Assembly: GCF_039679125.1 (NCBI RefSeq) | Contig: NZ_CP155551.1 | Coordinates: 186,001 to 250,000, forward strand | Source: Blastococcus sp. HT6-4 | Lineage (GTDB): Bacteria; Actinomycetota; Actinomycetes; Mycobacteriales; Geodermatophilaceae | Direction of reading: 5' to 3' | DNA length: 64,000 nucleotides | Shown here: positions 16,704 to 27,297 of the stretch, piece after piece | Numbering within the stretch: the first letter of the stretch is position 1 | Layout: the number at the start of each line of letters is the position of its first letter | Program-made: the position numbers and the translations under genes | Notes under the pieces: generated by a model | Seen by the model: only the letters and a program-made list of their open reading frames with translations | Database searches by the model: none | Told to the model about the DNA's origin: nothing

Positions 16704-18320
16704 TCAGCTCTTCAGCTCGTACTCGGCGAAGCGGCTGCGCAGGTCCTTCTTGGAGAACTTGCCGACGCTGGTCTTGGGCACCTCGTCGATGAACTCGACC
16801 GCCTCGGGCATCCACCACTTGGCCACCAGGGGCTTGAGGTGCTCGAGGATCTCCTCCTCGGAGGCCTCCTCGCCCTCGTTCAGGACGACGCAGGCCAGCG
16901 GGCGCTCGTCCCACTTCGGGTGCGGGATGCCGACGACGGCGGCCTCCTTCACCTTCGGGTGGCTCATGATCGCGTTCTCCAGGTCGACCGAGCTGATCCA
17001 CTCGCCGCCGGACTTGATCAGGTCCTTGGTGCGGTCGGCGATGCGGATGGAGCCGAACTCGTCCATCGCGGCGACGTCGCCGGTCTTCATCCAGCCGTCC
17101 GCGGTCGTGAGCTCCACCCCGGCGTCGGGGTTGTAGTAGTCCTGCGCGCACCACGGCCCGCGCACCTGCAGCTCGCCGGTGGCCTTGTCGTCCCACGGCT
17201 GCGGCTCGAGGGTGTCGGAGTCGACGATCCGCGCCTCCACGCCGAGGAACGGGATGCCCGCGCGCGCCCGCTGGGTCGCCTTGGTCTCCTCGTCGGCGTC
17301 CTGGTAGCGCGGCGGCAGGATGCCGGACGACGCCACCGGGTGGGTCTCGGTCATGCCCCAGGCCTGCAGGATCGGGATGCCGACCTGCTCGCGGTAGGCC
17401 TCGCTCAGCGCCTTCGGGACGGCGGAGCCGCCGCAGCCGATGTCGCGCAGCTTGTGCGGCTTGCCGGCCAGGTGGGGGAGCACGCCCTGCCAGATGGTCG
17501 GGACGCCGGCGGTGAACGTGACGCCTTCGTCGACGATCAGCTTGGCCAGCGCCTCGGGCTGCATCAGCGCGCCGGGCATGACCAGCGAGGCGCCGGCGGC
17601 CGGTGCGGCCTGCGCGATGCCCCAGGCGTTCGCGTGGAACATCGGCACGACCGGCATGGCGACGTCGCGGATGCCGAGCCCGAATGCATTGGGCATCAGG
17701 ACGCCCATCGTGTGCAGGAACGTCGAGCGGTGCGAGTAGACGACGCCCTTGGGGTTCCCGGTGGTACCGCTCGTGTAGCACATCGAGGCGGCGGAGTTCT
17801 CGTCCGTCACGGAGAACTCGACCGGCTCGGCGTCGGCCAGCAGCGTCTCGTAGTCGAGCACGCGCGAGTCGTCGGGGATCTCGTTGTCGGTGCCGTCGTC
17901 CATGACGACGACGTGCCTGACCGTCGTCATCGTGTCGACCAGCGGCCAGAACAGCGGGAGCACCGAGCGGTCGACGAAGACGACCTCGTCCTCGGCGTGG
18001 TTGGCGATGTAGGTCAGCTGCTCGGGGAACAGGCGCACGTTGAGCGTGTGCAGCACCCGGCCCGTGCACGGGGCGGCGAAGTACAACTCGAGGTGCCGCT
18101 GGCTGTTCCACCCGAACGTGCCGACCCGGCCGTCGGCGCTGATGCCGAGGGTGTCGAGCACGCCGCCCAGCTTGCGGGTGCGCTGCGCCCACTCCGCGTA
18201 CGTCGCCCGCGTCACCCCGCCGGGGTTGTTGGTGACGATCGTCCCGTCGCCGTAGTGCTGCTCGACGTGCCGGAAGATCGAGTCGATCGTGAGGGGGTAG
18301 TCCTGCATCAAGCCGCGCAT
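16704..18320 (-). CDS. Fatty acyl-CoA ligase (AMP-binding family)
   Basis: This 538-residue adenylate-forming enzyme activates a carboxylic acid with ATP and joins it to CoA. It has the P-loop YTSGTTGNPKGVVYSH, the A5 core GWGMTETHP type sequence (AWGMTETHPV), the hinge motif GWMKTGD followed by IADRTKDLIKSGGEWIS, and the catalytic Lys region KTSVGKFSKK near the C-terminus. It is close to medium/long-chain fatty acid ligases of the FadD35/AlkK kind. The start ATG 18318-18320 has only a weak ribosome site (CAGGAT); another ATG lies four codons later. Chain-length preference is unknown. Confidence 0.9.
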   Translation of the reverse strand: MRGLMQDYPLTIDSIFRHVEQHYGDGTIVTNNPGGVTRATYAEWAQRTRKLGGVLDTLGISADGRVGTFGWNSQRHLELYFAAPCTGRVLHTLNVRLFPEQLTYIANHAEDEVVFVDRSVLPLFWPLVDTMTTVRHVVVMDDGTDNEIPDDSRVLDYETLLADAEPVEFSVTDENSAASMCYTSGTTGNPKGVVYSHRSTFLHTMGVLMPNAFGLGIRDVAMPVVPMFHANAWGIAQAAPAAGASLVMPGALMQPEALAKLIVDEGVTFTAGVPTIWQGVLPHLAGKPHKLRDIGCGGSAVPKALSEAYREQVGIPILQAWGMTETHPVASSGILPPRYQDADEETKATQRARAGIPFLGVEARIVDSDTLEPQPWDDKATGELQVRGPWCAQDYYNPDAGVELTTADGWMKTGDVAAMDEFGSIRIADRTKDLIKSGGEWISSVDLENAIMSHPKVKEAAVVGIPHPKWDERPLACVVLNEGEEASEEEILEHLKPLVAKWWMPEAVEFIDEVPKTSVGKFSKKDLRSRFAEYELKS

Positions 18321-18373
18321 GTGCGGATCCTGCCAGTGACCACGCTCACGTTCCAGCCCGGGCGCCCGCATCG

Positions 18374-19054
18374 TCACCGCCGCCGGGCGAGGCGTTCCCG
18401 GACCGCGGGGCTGCCCAGCTCCCGCACGGCGTCGGTGCCCACCCAGCGGGCTCCGGCCCCACCCGCCCGGAGCTGCTCGGCGGTCCCGATCGCCAGCCGG
18501 TTCAGCCCGGTGCTGCGCTTGCCGATCGCGCGCAGGGCCCAGCTCGCCCCCTTGCGCACCAGGGGTCGCTCGTCGTCCGCACCGGCGGCCAGCGGCGCGA
18601 GCAGGGCGGCGAACCGCTCGTCGTCCGTCCGCTTCTCCGCCACGGCCAGGCCCGCCATCAGCGTGAACCCGGCCCGCTTCACCAGCGCCTCGGGCCGCGT
18701 CGTCCACTCGACGGCCTTCGTCCAGGCCGGCTCGGCGTACCGGAGGAGGTTCTGGCACACCTGGTCGCAGAGGTCCCAGGAGCCGAACCCGGCGGCCCAC
18801 CGCTCGAACTGCGCGTCGTCGACGAGCGCCGGGTCGTCCACGAGGGAGGCGAGGATGCGCGCCTCGTGGACGCCGCTGTCCCACAGCCCGGCGGCGAGGT
18901 CGTGGTCGCGGCCGAGCTCCTTCGCCACGGCGCGAAGCTCGCCCACCGTCACCCCGTAGGCCTGGTCGGTCGGGATGCCGTACCGGGCCATGCCCGGCAG
19001 CCGCGTGGGATCGGCGAGCGCGCGCAGCCGGGCCAGCGCCCGGTCGACGGTCAT
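18374..19054 (-). CDS. AlkD-like DNA alkylation repair protein
   Basis: The 226-residue helical-repeat protein has features of AlkD DNA glycosylases: YGVTVGELRAVAKELG near the N-terminus, the conserved FGSWDLCDQ motif holding the catalytic Asp region, and VRKGASWALRAIGKR with the DNA-contacting Trp. Family members remove positively charged alkylated bases such as 3-methyladenine. The start lies one base after the P450 stop, so the two share a transcript. No other repair gene is nearby. Confidence 0.85.
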   Translation of the reverse strand: MTVDRALARLRALADPTRLPGMARYGIPTDQAYGVTVGELRAVAKELGRDHDLAAGLWDSGVHEARILASLVDDPALVDDAQFERWAAGFGSWDLCDQVCQNLLRYAEPAWTKAVEWTTRPEALVKRAGFTLMAGLAVAEKRTDDERFAALLAPLAAGADDERPLVRKGASWALRAIGKRSTGLNRLAIGTAEQLRAGGAGARWVGTDAVRELGSPAVRERLARRR

Positions 19055-19055
19055 G

Positions 19056-20297
19056 TCAGGGGGTCAGGACGATCGGCAGGGTGTCGAGCCCGCGGATGAC
19101 GAACTCCGGATGGCGCACCGGCTCCCCGCCCAGCTCGAGCAACGACGCCCGGTCCAGCAGTGCGCCGAAGGTGGCCTGCAGCTCCACCCGGGCCAGCGGG
19201 GCGCCGATGCAGAAGTGGATGCCGGCGCCGAAGGAGATGTGCGGGTTGTCGGCGCGGGCGACGTCGAGGGTCTCGGGATCGGCGAAGACGGCGGGGTCGT
19301 GGTTGGCCGAGCCCAGCAGCGCGGCGATCTTCTGCCCCTCGGTCACCGTGACGCCGCCGATCTCGACGTCGGCGGTGGCGGTCCGCTCGAACAGCTGCAG
19401 CGGCGGGTCGAACCGCATCAGCTCCTCGAGGGCCCCGGGCAGCAGGTCGCGGTCGGCGCGCAGGCGGGCCAGCTGGTCGGGGTGGCGCAGCAGCGCCAGC
19501 ATCCCGTTGCCGGTGACGTTCACCGTCGCCTCGTGGCCGGCGTTCAGCAGCAGGATGCAGGTGGTGACCAGCTCGTCCTCGGTCAGCTTGTCCCCGTCGG
19601 AGTCGCGCACGGTGACGAGGTGGCTGACCAGGTCCTCGCCCGGGTTCCGACGGCGGTCGGCGGCCAGCTTGCGGAGGTAGGCGACGAACTCGTCGGCGGC
19701 GCGCTCGGCGTCGTCCTCCCGCTGCCGGGTGCGCTCGTACTCGTACATCTTCACGATCGCGTTCGACCACGGCCGCAGCAGCGGGCGGTCGGCCTCGGGC
19801 ACGCCCAGCAGCTCGGCGATGACGGCGACCGGCAGCTGCTCGGCCATGCCGGTCAGCAGGTCGACCGGCTGCGACCCGCCCGACCGCTCGACCAGCTCGT
19901 CGGCCAGGCGCCCGGCGAGCTCCTCGACCCAGGGCCGCAGCCGCTCCACGTGCCCGCGGGCGAAGGCACTGGTGATCAGCCGCCGCAGGCGGGTGTGGTG
20001 CGGCGGCTCCATCTCGAGGATGGCGTTGCGGTGGATCAGGTTGAAGCTCGCGAACCGGTCGCCGGGCTCCTTGTCGGTCCAGAGGCGGCCCAGCCGGCGG
20101 TCGCGCAGCACGGCGTTCGCCTCGGCGTGGGTGAACGCCAGCCACAGCCCCAGGCCCTCGTGCCACTGCACCGGCGCCTGCGCCCGGGCCTCGGCGAAGG
20201 CCGGGTACGGGTCGGCGACGACGGCGGGGTCGGTGAGGTCGAGCGGTGCAGCGGTCACGCCGGCGAGCCTAGGAAGCGCGCCGGCGCCGTCGGTCAC
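19056..20297 (-). CDS. Cytochrome P450
   Basis: This 413-residue soluble P450 has the I-helix oxygen-activation motif NAGHEATVN, the K-helix ExxR as EELMR, and the heme-thiolate loop FGAGIHFCIGAPLARVE. The GTG start at 20297 follows GGGGGAG; an alternative GTG at 20258 would remove 13 residues and would match the usual P450 length just as well. It is the first gene of a tight two-gene unit with the AlkD-like protein. Substrate and redox partners are unknown; no ferredoxin gene is next to it. A long palindrome lies just upstream. Confidence 0.9.
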   Translation of the reverse strand: MTDGAGALPRLAGVTAAPLDLTDPAVVADPYPAFAEARAQAPVQWHEGLGLWLAFTHAEANAVLRDRRLGRLWTDKEPGDRFASFNLIHRNAILEMEPPHHTRLRRLITSAFARGHVERLRPWVEELAGRLADELVERSGGSQPVDLLTGMAEQLPVAVIAELLGVPEADRPLLRPWSNAIVKMYEYERTRQREDDAERAADEFVAYLRKLAADRRRNPGEDLVSHLVTVRDSDGDKLTEDELVTTCILLLNAGHEATVNVTGNGMLALLRHPDQLARLRADRDLLPGALEELMRFDPPLQLFERTATADVEIGGVTVTEGQKIAALLGSANHDPAVFADPETLDVARADNPHISFGAGIHFCIGAPLARVELQATFGALLDRASLLELGGEPVRHPEFVIRGLDTLPIVLTP

Positions 20298-20321
20298 CGG
20301 CGCTCCCCCTGCCGAGTCATG

Positions 20322-20360
20322 CGAACTCGTGGCGATCAGCGGCTGATGGCCACGAGTTCG
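20322..20360. promoter_or_regulatory. 39-bp near-perfect palindrome in a divergent promoter region
   Basis: Nineteen-base arms (CGAACTCGTGGCGATCAGC and its complement with one mismatch) meet around a single central G. It lies between the P450 (start 20297) and DUF5926 (start 20431) genes, which point away from each other. A terminator is therefore not expected here, and an operator for one or both genes is more likely. Confidence 0.6.
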
Positions 20361-20430
20361 TAGAAGTCGCCGCCCCGGGCGGCGCCGGGGAACCTGCAGC
20401 CCCCGCCCGGCCCCCGCCTACGCTGCTTCC

Positions 20431-21363
20431 ATGGCTTCCCGCAAGCGCTCCTCCGCCCCCGTCGCCGTCGCCGAGGACGGCGTCAACCCGAAGGCCCCCT
20501 GCTCCTGCGGGTCGGGCCGCCGCTACAAGCACTGCCACGGCTCCGGGTACGCGCCGGTCGTCACGCGACCGTTCGAGGGGCTGCCCGGCGAGGCCGACTG
20601 GGTCGCCCTGCGGGAGCTGGTGCCGGCGGCGACGGCGAAGCTCAAGGCCGCCGACGGCCGCGACATCACGCTGGCCAGCGTCCTGCCCGGCGGCGCCCCC
20701 GCGCTGGTGCGCGCCAACGGCGAGATCCTCGTCGGCGCCCAGCTGCCGACGTCGTCGGACGACGTGAGCCGCGACCTCGGCACCGCCGTGGCCGCCGCTC
20801 TGGAGGCGCCCGCCGGCGCCCCGGTCGACCCGGGCCCCATCGGTGGCGCGGGCTCGGCCGGCCCGCGACTGCAGGAGGTCCTCGACCTGTCGGCGCCGCT
20901 CGAGGTGACCGTGCACGACACCTTCGACTTCTGGCTGGAGGGCACCGAGCCGGGGGCGGCCGCACGGGCCGGCCTGCAGCAGGCCAACGAGGCGATCCTG
21001 CCCACCGTCCGGCTCGAGGGACTGGAGGCCGCGTACTGGGTGCGCCCGGGCAACGAGCGGGCCCACCTGCGCTGGGTGCGGCCGGAGAAGGAGGAGCAGC
21101 TGCTCGACGCGCTGGCCCGCCTGTCGGCGGCCGAGCAGATCCTCCTGGGGGAGGGCACCCGGTACGCCGGCGCCTTCCGCGCCCACGGCCTCGTCGTCCC
21201 GGTGTGGGACCTCCCGGCCGACACCCCGGCCGAGGACTGGGTGGGCCCGGCCACCGAGTTCCAGGCCCGCCTGGAGGAGGCCCTGGCGCAGACGGCTCCG
21301 CTGACCGCCGACGAGCGGCGCGCCCGCGCAGGGCTGCTCTCCCGCCAGATCACCCTGCGCTGA
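20431..21363 (+). CDS. DUF5926 family protein with SEC-C zinc motif
   Basis: The 310-residue protein has a SEC-C type metal-binding motif near residues 23-36, PCSCGSGRRYKHCHG, like the zinc tail of SecA. A long domain follows, shared among actinobacteria and known as DUF5926, with a pattern including HDTFDFWLEGTEP and AYWVRPGNERAHLRWV. SEC-C motifs bind zinc and in some proteins contact ribosomes or SecB; the role of DUF5926 proteins is not known to me. It starts at ATG 20431 and is monocistronic, ending at a strong hairpin. Confidence 0.88.
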   Translation: MASRKRSSAPVAVAEDGVNPKAPCSCGSGRRYKHCHGSGYAPVVTRPFEGLPGEADWVALRELVPAATAKLKAADGRDITLASVLPGGAPALVRANGEILVGAQLPTSSDDVSRDLGTAVAAALEAPAGAPVDPGPIGGAGSAGPRLQEVLDLSAPLEVTVHDTFDFWLEGTEPGAAARAGLQQANEAILPTVRLEGLEAAYWVRPGNERAHLRWVRPEKEEQLLDALARLSAAEQILLGEGTRYAGAFRAHGLVVPVWDLPADTPAEDWVGPATEFQARLEEALAQTAPLTADERRARAGLLSRQITLR

Positions 21364-21364
21364 C

Positions 21365-21398
21365 CGGTGGGCGTCACCGGTCCCGGTGGCGCCCACCG
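21365..21398 (+). terminator. Hairpin after the DUF5926 gene
   Basis: Fifteen-base arms (CGGTGGGCGTCACCG with one mismatch to its partner) and a 4-base loop lie one base after the stop codon. There is no T-run. Confidence 0.7.
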
Positions 21399-21510
21399 AC
21401 CGGCCCGGGCGCGCGGACGCCCGGGCCGGACCCGACCGCCCCTCGCCCGTCGACGTCCGGGGCCCGGGCCGGGGCGCATGCCGCGCCCGTCCCCGGGTAT
21501 GCCGGGCGGC

Positions 21511-21795
21511 ATGGAGGATTCCCGCCGGCCCTCGGGAATCGGTGACCGGACGCCACGGCCCGCCCCCGACACGACGGCCGCGGCCGCGTTCGCCCCTCCG
21601 CCCGGCTCCGGCCGGAGCGTGCTGACGTTCGTCTCGGCGCTCGTGCTGGTGGTCTGCGGGGTGGCCGGCGTGCTGTCGTTCTTCACCGAGATCCCCGCCG
21701 GCTACGGCGTGCTGCTGCTGGCGGTGGCCGCGGCCGCCGCCGTCGTCCTGACCGTGCTCCTCCGGCGGGCCCCGCGCGGCGACCGAGGCGGCTGA
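21511..21795 (+). CDS. Small membrane protein, function unknown
   Basis: From ATG 21511 (or ATG 21499, in frame) the product has about 94 residues: a disordered Pro/Arg-rich start, two hydrophobic helices (VLTFVSALVLVVCGVAGVL and GYGVLLLAVAAAAAVVLTVL) and a short basic end. Neither start has a clear ribosome site. I recognise no family. It lies between the DUF5926 gene and the arabinose locus. Confidence 0.55.
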   Translation: MEDSRRPSGIGDRTPRPAPDTTAAAAFAPPPGSGRSVLTFVSALVLVVCGVAGVLSFFTEIPAGYGVLLLAVAAAAAVVLTVLLRRAPRGDRGG

Positions 21796-21918
21796 CGACG
21801 TCCGCACCGGACGGCGCTGACACGTCCGGGTGATCCCGCCGTTGGCACCTCGCGCGTGACCGGGACATGGCCGGGGCGTTACCCGACCGTGACGTGTGGG
21901 CCTCTTGACGGCTCCTGT

Positions 21919-21932
21919 TGTGAACGTTCACA
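21919..21932. promoter_or_regulatory. LacI-type operator before the arabinose transporter
   Basis: The perfect 14-bp palindrome TGTGAACGTTCACA lies 70 bp before the substrate-binding protein start. A -35-like TTGACG stands at 21905-21910, so the operator would fall between the -35 and -10 regions and block polymerase. An identical site is found at 27264-27277. The CG centre is typical of LacI-family sites, and a LacI-type regulator gene is at 26219. Confidence 0.85.
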
Positions 21933-22002
21933 TTGGGACTCCCGCAGATGTGGGGTCTGGACGCCGAGGCTCGGCGGCAGACGCTTCGACGAGGAGGCCA
22001 AT

Positions 22003-23148
22003 GTGAGCAATCGGCTCGGCTTGACCGCACTGGGCGCCACTCTGGCGCTCACCCTGGCGGCGTGCGGCGGCGAGGGCGCCGGCGGAAGCTCGAGCGCCGG
22101 CGACGAGAACGCCAGCGCCGAGGACATGCTGGTCGGTGTCTCGATGCCGACCCAGACCTCCGAGCGCTGGATCGCCGACGGCGAGGCCGTCGAGTCGCAG
22201 CTGGAGGCCCTGGACTACCAGGTCGAACTGGCGTACGCGAACGACGACATCCCCACCCAGGCGCAGCAGATCGACCAGATGATCACCCAGGGCGCCGACG
22301 CGCTGATCATCGCCGCCATCGACGGGACCGCGCTCAGCAGCCAGCTCGACGCCGCGGCCGCCGCCGGTATCCCGGTCATCTCCTACGACCGGCTGATCCG
22401 CGACAGCGAGAACGTCGACTTCTACGTCAGCTTCGACAACTTCGAGGTCGGCGTCGCGCAGGCCAACGCCCTGCTGACCGGGCTCGGCATCCTCGACCGC
22501 GAGGGCGAGGAGACCGACGTCACGGGTCCGTTCAACGTCGAGCTGTTCGCCGGTTCGCTGGACGACAACAACGCGACCTTCTTCTGGGAAGGCGCCATGT
22601 CGGTGCTGCAGCCCTACATCGACAACGGCACCCTGGTCGTGAAGTCGGGCCAGACCAGCATCGAGCAGGCCGCGATCCTGCGCTGGCAGCAGGAGACCGC
22701 CCAGCGGCGGATGGAGGACCTGCTGACCTCCGCCTACAACGACGGCTCGGTCGTCGACGGTGTCCTGTCGCCCTACGACGGCCTGTCCCGCGGCATCATC
22801 ACCGCGCTGGCCAACGCCGGGTACGGCACCGACGCCAAGCCGATGCCGGTCATCACCGGTCAGGACGCCGAGATCGCCTCGGTGAAGCTGATCGCCGAGG
22901 GCACGCAGGGCTCGACGATCTTCAAGGACACCCGGCAGCTGGCCGAGCAGGCCGTCGTCGCCGCCGAGGCGTTCCTCGAGGGTGAGACGCCGGAGGCCAA
23001 CGACACCACCACGTACGACAACGGCGTGAAGGTGGTCCCGTCCTACCTGCTGCCCGTCGAGACGGTCTTCGCCGACAACATCCAGCAGACCCTGATCGAC
23101 ACCGAGTACTACACCCAGGCAGAGGTCGACGCCGGCCAGGCCGACTGA
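22003..23148 (+). CDS. Sugar ABC transporter substrate-binding lipoprotein (ChvE type)
   Basis: The 381-residue periplasmic-binding protein starts at GTG 22003 after GAGGAGG. A signal peptide ends in the lipobox LAAC (Cys21), so it is tethered to the outer face of the membrane. The domain is of the ribose/xylose/multiple-sugar type: VGVSMPTQTSERWIADGEAV near residue 43, GADALIIAAIDG, and YDRLIRDSENVDFYVSFDN. This most resembles ChvE and XylF proteins. It is the first gene of the arabinose locus, so L-arabinose is the likely ligand. It probably has the highest expression of the operon, given the hairpin after its stop. Confidence 0.92.
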   Translation: MSNRLGLTALGATLALTLAACGGEGAGGSSSAGDENASAEDMLVGVSMPTQTSERWIADGEAVESQLEALDYQVELAYANDDIPTQAQQIDQMITQGADALIIAAIDGTALSSQLDAAAAAGIPVISYDRLIRDSENVDFYVSFDNFEVGVAQANALLTGLGILDREGEETDVTGPFNVELFAGSLDDNNATFFWEGAMSVLQPYIDNGTLVVKSGQTSIEQAAILRWQQETAQRRMEDLLTSAYNDGSVVDGVLSPYDGLSRGIITALANAGYGTDAKPMPVITGQDAEIASVKLIAEGTQGSTIFKDTRQLAEQAVVAAEAFLEGETPEANDTTTYDNGVKVVPSYLLPVETVFADNIQQTLIDTEYYTQAEVDAGQAD

Positions 23149-23162
23149 CCTGCCCTCCCGCT

Positions 23163-23201
23163 CCGGGCCCGGCGGCCTGCCGACGGCGCCGCCGGGCCCG
23201 G
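23163..23201 (+). terminator. Intra-operon hairpin after the binding protein gene
   Basis: Perfect 14-bp arms CCGGGCCCGGCGGC/GCCGCCGGGCCCGG with an 11-base loop lie 14 bp after the stop. In many ABC operons such a hairpin partly terminates or protects the upstream message, so that the binding protein is made in excess. That reading is inferred. Confidence 0.65.
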
Positions 23202-23355
23202 CTCGGGAACCCCAGCACCACCGCACCACCGCTCAGCACGAGCGCCGCACCACCAGAGGGCGCGCCGGCCGGCTGCCCCACCGCGCCGGCCGGCGCCGGC
23301 CCCTGGATCCACACATCCGCCGCACGCGATGACACGGACGAGGACGACGGAGTCC

Positions 23356-24890
<1,535 letters not shown>

Positions 24891-24894
<4 letters not shown>

Positions 24895-26141
24895 CCAAGA
24901 CCGTGCCCCAGGAGGAGTCGATCACCCCGGCTCCCGGCGCCGCCGCCCCCGGCACGCGGCCCGACGACGACAAGAACCTCTGGCACAAGCTGACCAGCAA
25001 CATGCGGCAGAGCGGCATCTACGTCGCCTTCGTCGCGATCGTCCTGCTGTTCACGGTCCTCACCGACGGGACGCTGCTGCGCCCGGGCAACATCACGAAC
25101 ATCATCCTGCAGTACTCCTACATCCTGGTGCTGGCCATCGGCATGGTCATCGTGATCATCGCCGGGCACATCGACCTCTCCGTGGGTTCGGTGGTCGCGC
25201 TCACCGGCGCGGTCTCGGCGGTCCTGGTCATCCAGCAGGGCCTGCCCTGGTGGGTGGGCATCGTCGCGGCCCTGGGGGTCGGCATCCTCGTCGGGGCCTG
25301 GCACGGCTTCTGGGTGGCCTACGTCGGGATCCCGGCATTCATCGTCACCCTCGCCGGCATGCTGCTGTTCCGCGGCCTGACGCTGCAGGTGCTCGACAAC
25401 GTCTCCCTGTCGCCCTTCCCGGACCGGTACACCGACGTGGCCACCGGGTTCCTCAACGGGCTGCTCGGCGGCTACGGCTACGACGCGTTCACCCTCCTCA
25501 TCGGTGCGGTCGCGGTGGGCGGCTACGCGGTCAGCGCCTGGCGCACCCGGGCGGCCCGCGTGCGCTACGACCAGCCGGTCGGGTCCCTCGGGGCGTTCAT
25601 CGCCAGGATCGCCGTGGTCGCCGCCGTCGTCATGTACTTCGCCTGGCAGCTGGCCCACGCCCGCGGCCTGCCGATCGTGCTGATCATCCTGGCGGTCCTG
25701 GTCATCGCCTACGGCATCATCACCAAGCGCACCGTCTTCGGCCGCCAGGTCTACGCCATCGGCGGCAACCTGGCCGCCGCGCAGCTCTCCGGCGTGAAGG
25801 TCAAGAAGGTCAACTTCTGGATCTTCGTCAACATGGGCTTCCTGGCCGGGGTCGCCGGGGTCATCTACTCATCGCGGTCCAATGGCGCCCAGCCCGCGGC
25901 GGGCAACATGTTCGAGCTCGACGCGATCGCCGCCGCCTTCATCGGCGGTGCGGCCGTCACCGGTGGCGTCGGCACGGTCGTCGGCGCCATGGTCGGCGGA
26001 CTGATCATGGCGGTCATGAGCAACGGCATGCAGCTGATGGGTGTCGAGCAGCAGATCCAGTCCGTGGTCAAGGGTCTCGTGCTGCTGCTGGCCGTCGCCT
26101 TCGACGTCTACAACAAGCGCCGGGCGGGCGCCTCGCGCTGA
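24891..26141 (+). CDS. Sugar ABC transporter permease (GguB/XylH type)
   Basis: The 416-residue membrane protein starts at GTG 24891 (GTGA overlap with the ATPase gene). About ten hydrophobic segments follow a soluble N-terminus of about 45 residues. Family signatures are [14 protein letters not shown] in the first third and [16 protein letters not shown] followed by [19 protein letters not shown] in the last third, the region that contacts the ATPase. It forms the channel for the sugar taken up by the neighbouring binding protein. Length and order fit multiple-sugar and arabinose transporters. Confidence 0.94.
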
Positions 26142-26218
26142 CCCGGCTCCGTCATCGGCCCGCGCCCCTCCGGGTGCGCCATCGACCCCGCCCCCCGGGC
26201 GCGGAGGAGGGAGGTTCC

Positions 26219-27259
26219 GTGGTAGCCGAGACGACGGGATCCCGCGCCCCCGGCCTGGCCGACGTGGCGTCGCGGGCCGGAGTGTCCTACCAGACGGTGT
26301 CGCGGGTGATCAACGATCACCCGAGCGTCGCCCCGCCCACCCGGGAACGGGTGCGGCAGGCGATCGCCGAGCTCGGGTACCGGCCGAACCGGGCGGCCCG
26401 CGCACTGGTCACCGGATCGAGCCGCACCCTCGGGCTGGTGACCGTCAACATCGCCCAGTACGGCCCCGCGCAGACGATGATCGGCCTGGAGAAGGCGGCC
26501 CGGGCGGCCGGGTACGCGCTGTCGGTCACGATCCTCGACGAGGCCACCGCGGAGGCGATGCGGACGGCGGTCGACGACCTGGTCGCCCACGGCGTGGACG
26601 CCGTCGTCGCCCTGTCCACCTACGACGACGCCGCCGACGCGGTGAGCCGGCTGTCGCCGCCGGTCCCGCTCGTCGCCGTCCAGGTGGGCGGCGCCGACGA
26701 CCGGCCGGCGGTGGCGATCGACCAGGAGGCGGGAGCCCGGACGGCGGTCCGGCACCTCCTCGGCCTCGGGCACCGGACGGTGCACCACCTGCCGGGGCCG
26801 GCCGACTCGCAGGAGGCCCGCGGCCGCACCGACGGGTGGCGCGCCGAACTGCTCGCCGCGGGCGCGCCGGTGCCCGAGGCGCTGCCGCGCGGCGACTGGA
26901 CGCCGGCCTCCGGCTACGCGGCGGGCCAGGCGCTCGTGGCGAGATGCCGGGACGGCGAGCCGATCACGGCGGTGTTCTCGGCCAACGACCAGATGAGCCT
27001 CGGCCTGCTGGCGGGGCTGCACGACGCCGGCCTGTCCGTGCCCGGTGACGTCAGCGTCGTCGGCTTCGACGACCTGCCCGAGGCTCCCTACTTCGTCCCG
27101 CCGCTGACCACGGTGCGGCAGGACTTCGCCGAGCTCGGGCGGCGCGGCGTCGACCTGGTGCTCGGCCGGTTGCGGGGCGAGCGGCCGCACCCCGACCCGG
27201 TGCCCCCGAGCCTGGTGATCCGGGCCAGCACCGGGCCGCCGACCGGCATGGCAGGGTGA
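26219..27259 (+). CDS. LacI-family repressor, probable regulator of arabinose genes
   Basis: The 346-residue regulator starts at GTG 26219 after a GA/GG-rich ribosome site. The N-terminal helix-turn-helix reads [20 protein letters not shown] with hinge helix [12 protein letters not shown] periplasmic-binding-like sensor domain follows with [12 protein letters not shown] and [14 protein letters not shown]. It lies between transporter and catabolic genes, and both flanking units have the same TGTGAACGTTCACA operator. It therefore most likely represses uptake and catabolism until L-arabinose (or a derivative) binds. No such operator lies directly before its own gene, so it may be transcribed from the transporter promoter. 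Confidence 0.92.
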   Translation: MVAETTGSRAPGLADVASRAGVSYQTVSRVINDHPSVAPPTRERVRQAIAELGYRPNRAARALVTGSSRTLGLVTVNIAQYGPAQTMIGLEKAARAAGYALSVTILDEATAEAMRTAVDDLVAHGVDAVVALSTYDDAADAVSRLSPPVPLVAVQVGGADDRPAVAIDQEAGARTAVRHLLGLGHRTVHHLPGPADSQEARGRTDGWRAELLAAGAPVPEALPRGDWTPASGYAAGQALVARCRDGEPITAVFSANDQMSLGLLAGLHDAGLSVPGDVSVVGFDDLPEAPYFVPPLTTVRQDFAELGRRGVDLVLGRLRGERPHPDPVPPSLVIRASTGPPTGMAG

Positions 27260-27263
27260 GGGA

Positions 27264-27277
27264 TGTGAACGTTCACA
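27264..27277. promoter_or_regulatory. LacI-type operator before the kinase-araD-araA unit
   Basis: TGTGAACGTTCACA, identical to the site at 21919-21932, ends 20 bp before the kinase start and begins 5 bp after the repressor stop. Its presence argues against reading this stretch as coding, so the longer kinase start at 27256 is unlikely. Confidence 0.88.
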
Positions 27278-27297
27278 ACGATCGGGCAGGAGGCCGG

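Noticed and set aside
16704-18884. Longer 726-codon form of the acyl-CoA ligase
   Set aside because: The upstream part is antisense to the AlkD-like gene and has no family resemblance; the family N-terminus fits ATG 18318-18320.
27256-27297. Earlier GTG start for the FGGY kinase
   Set aside because: It would make the perfect LacI operator coding sequence, while ATG 27298 has a good AGGAGG site and leaves the operator free.
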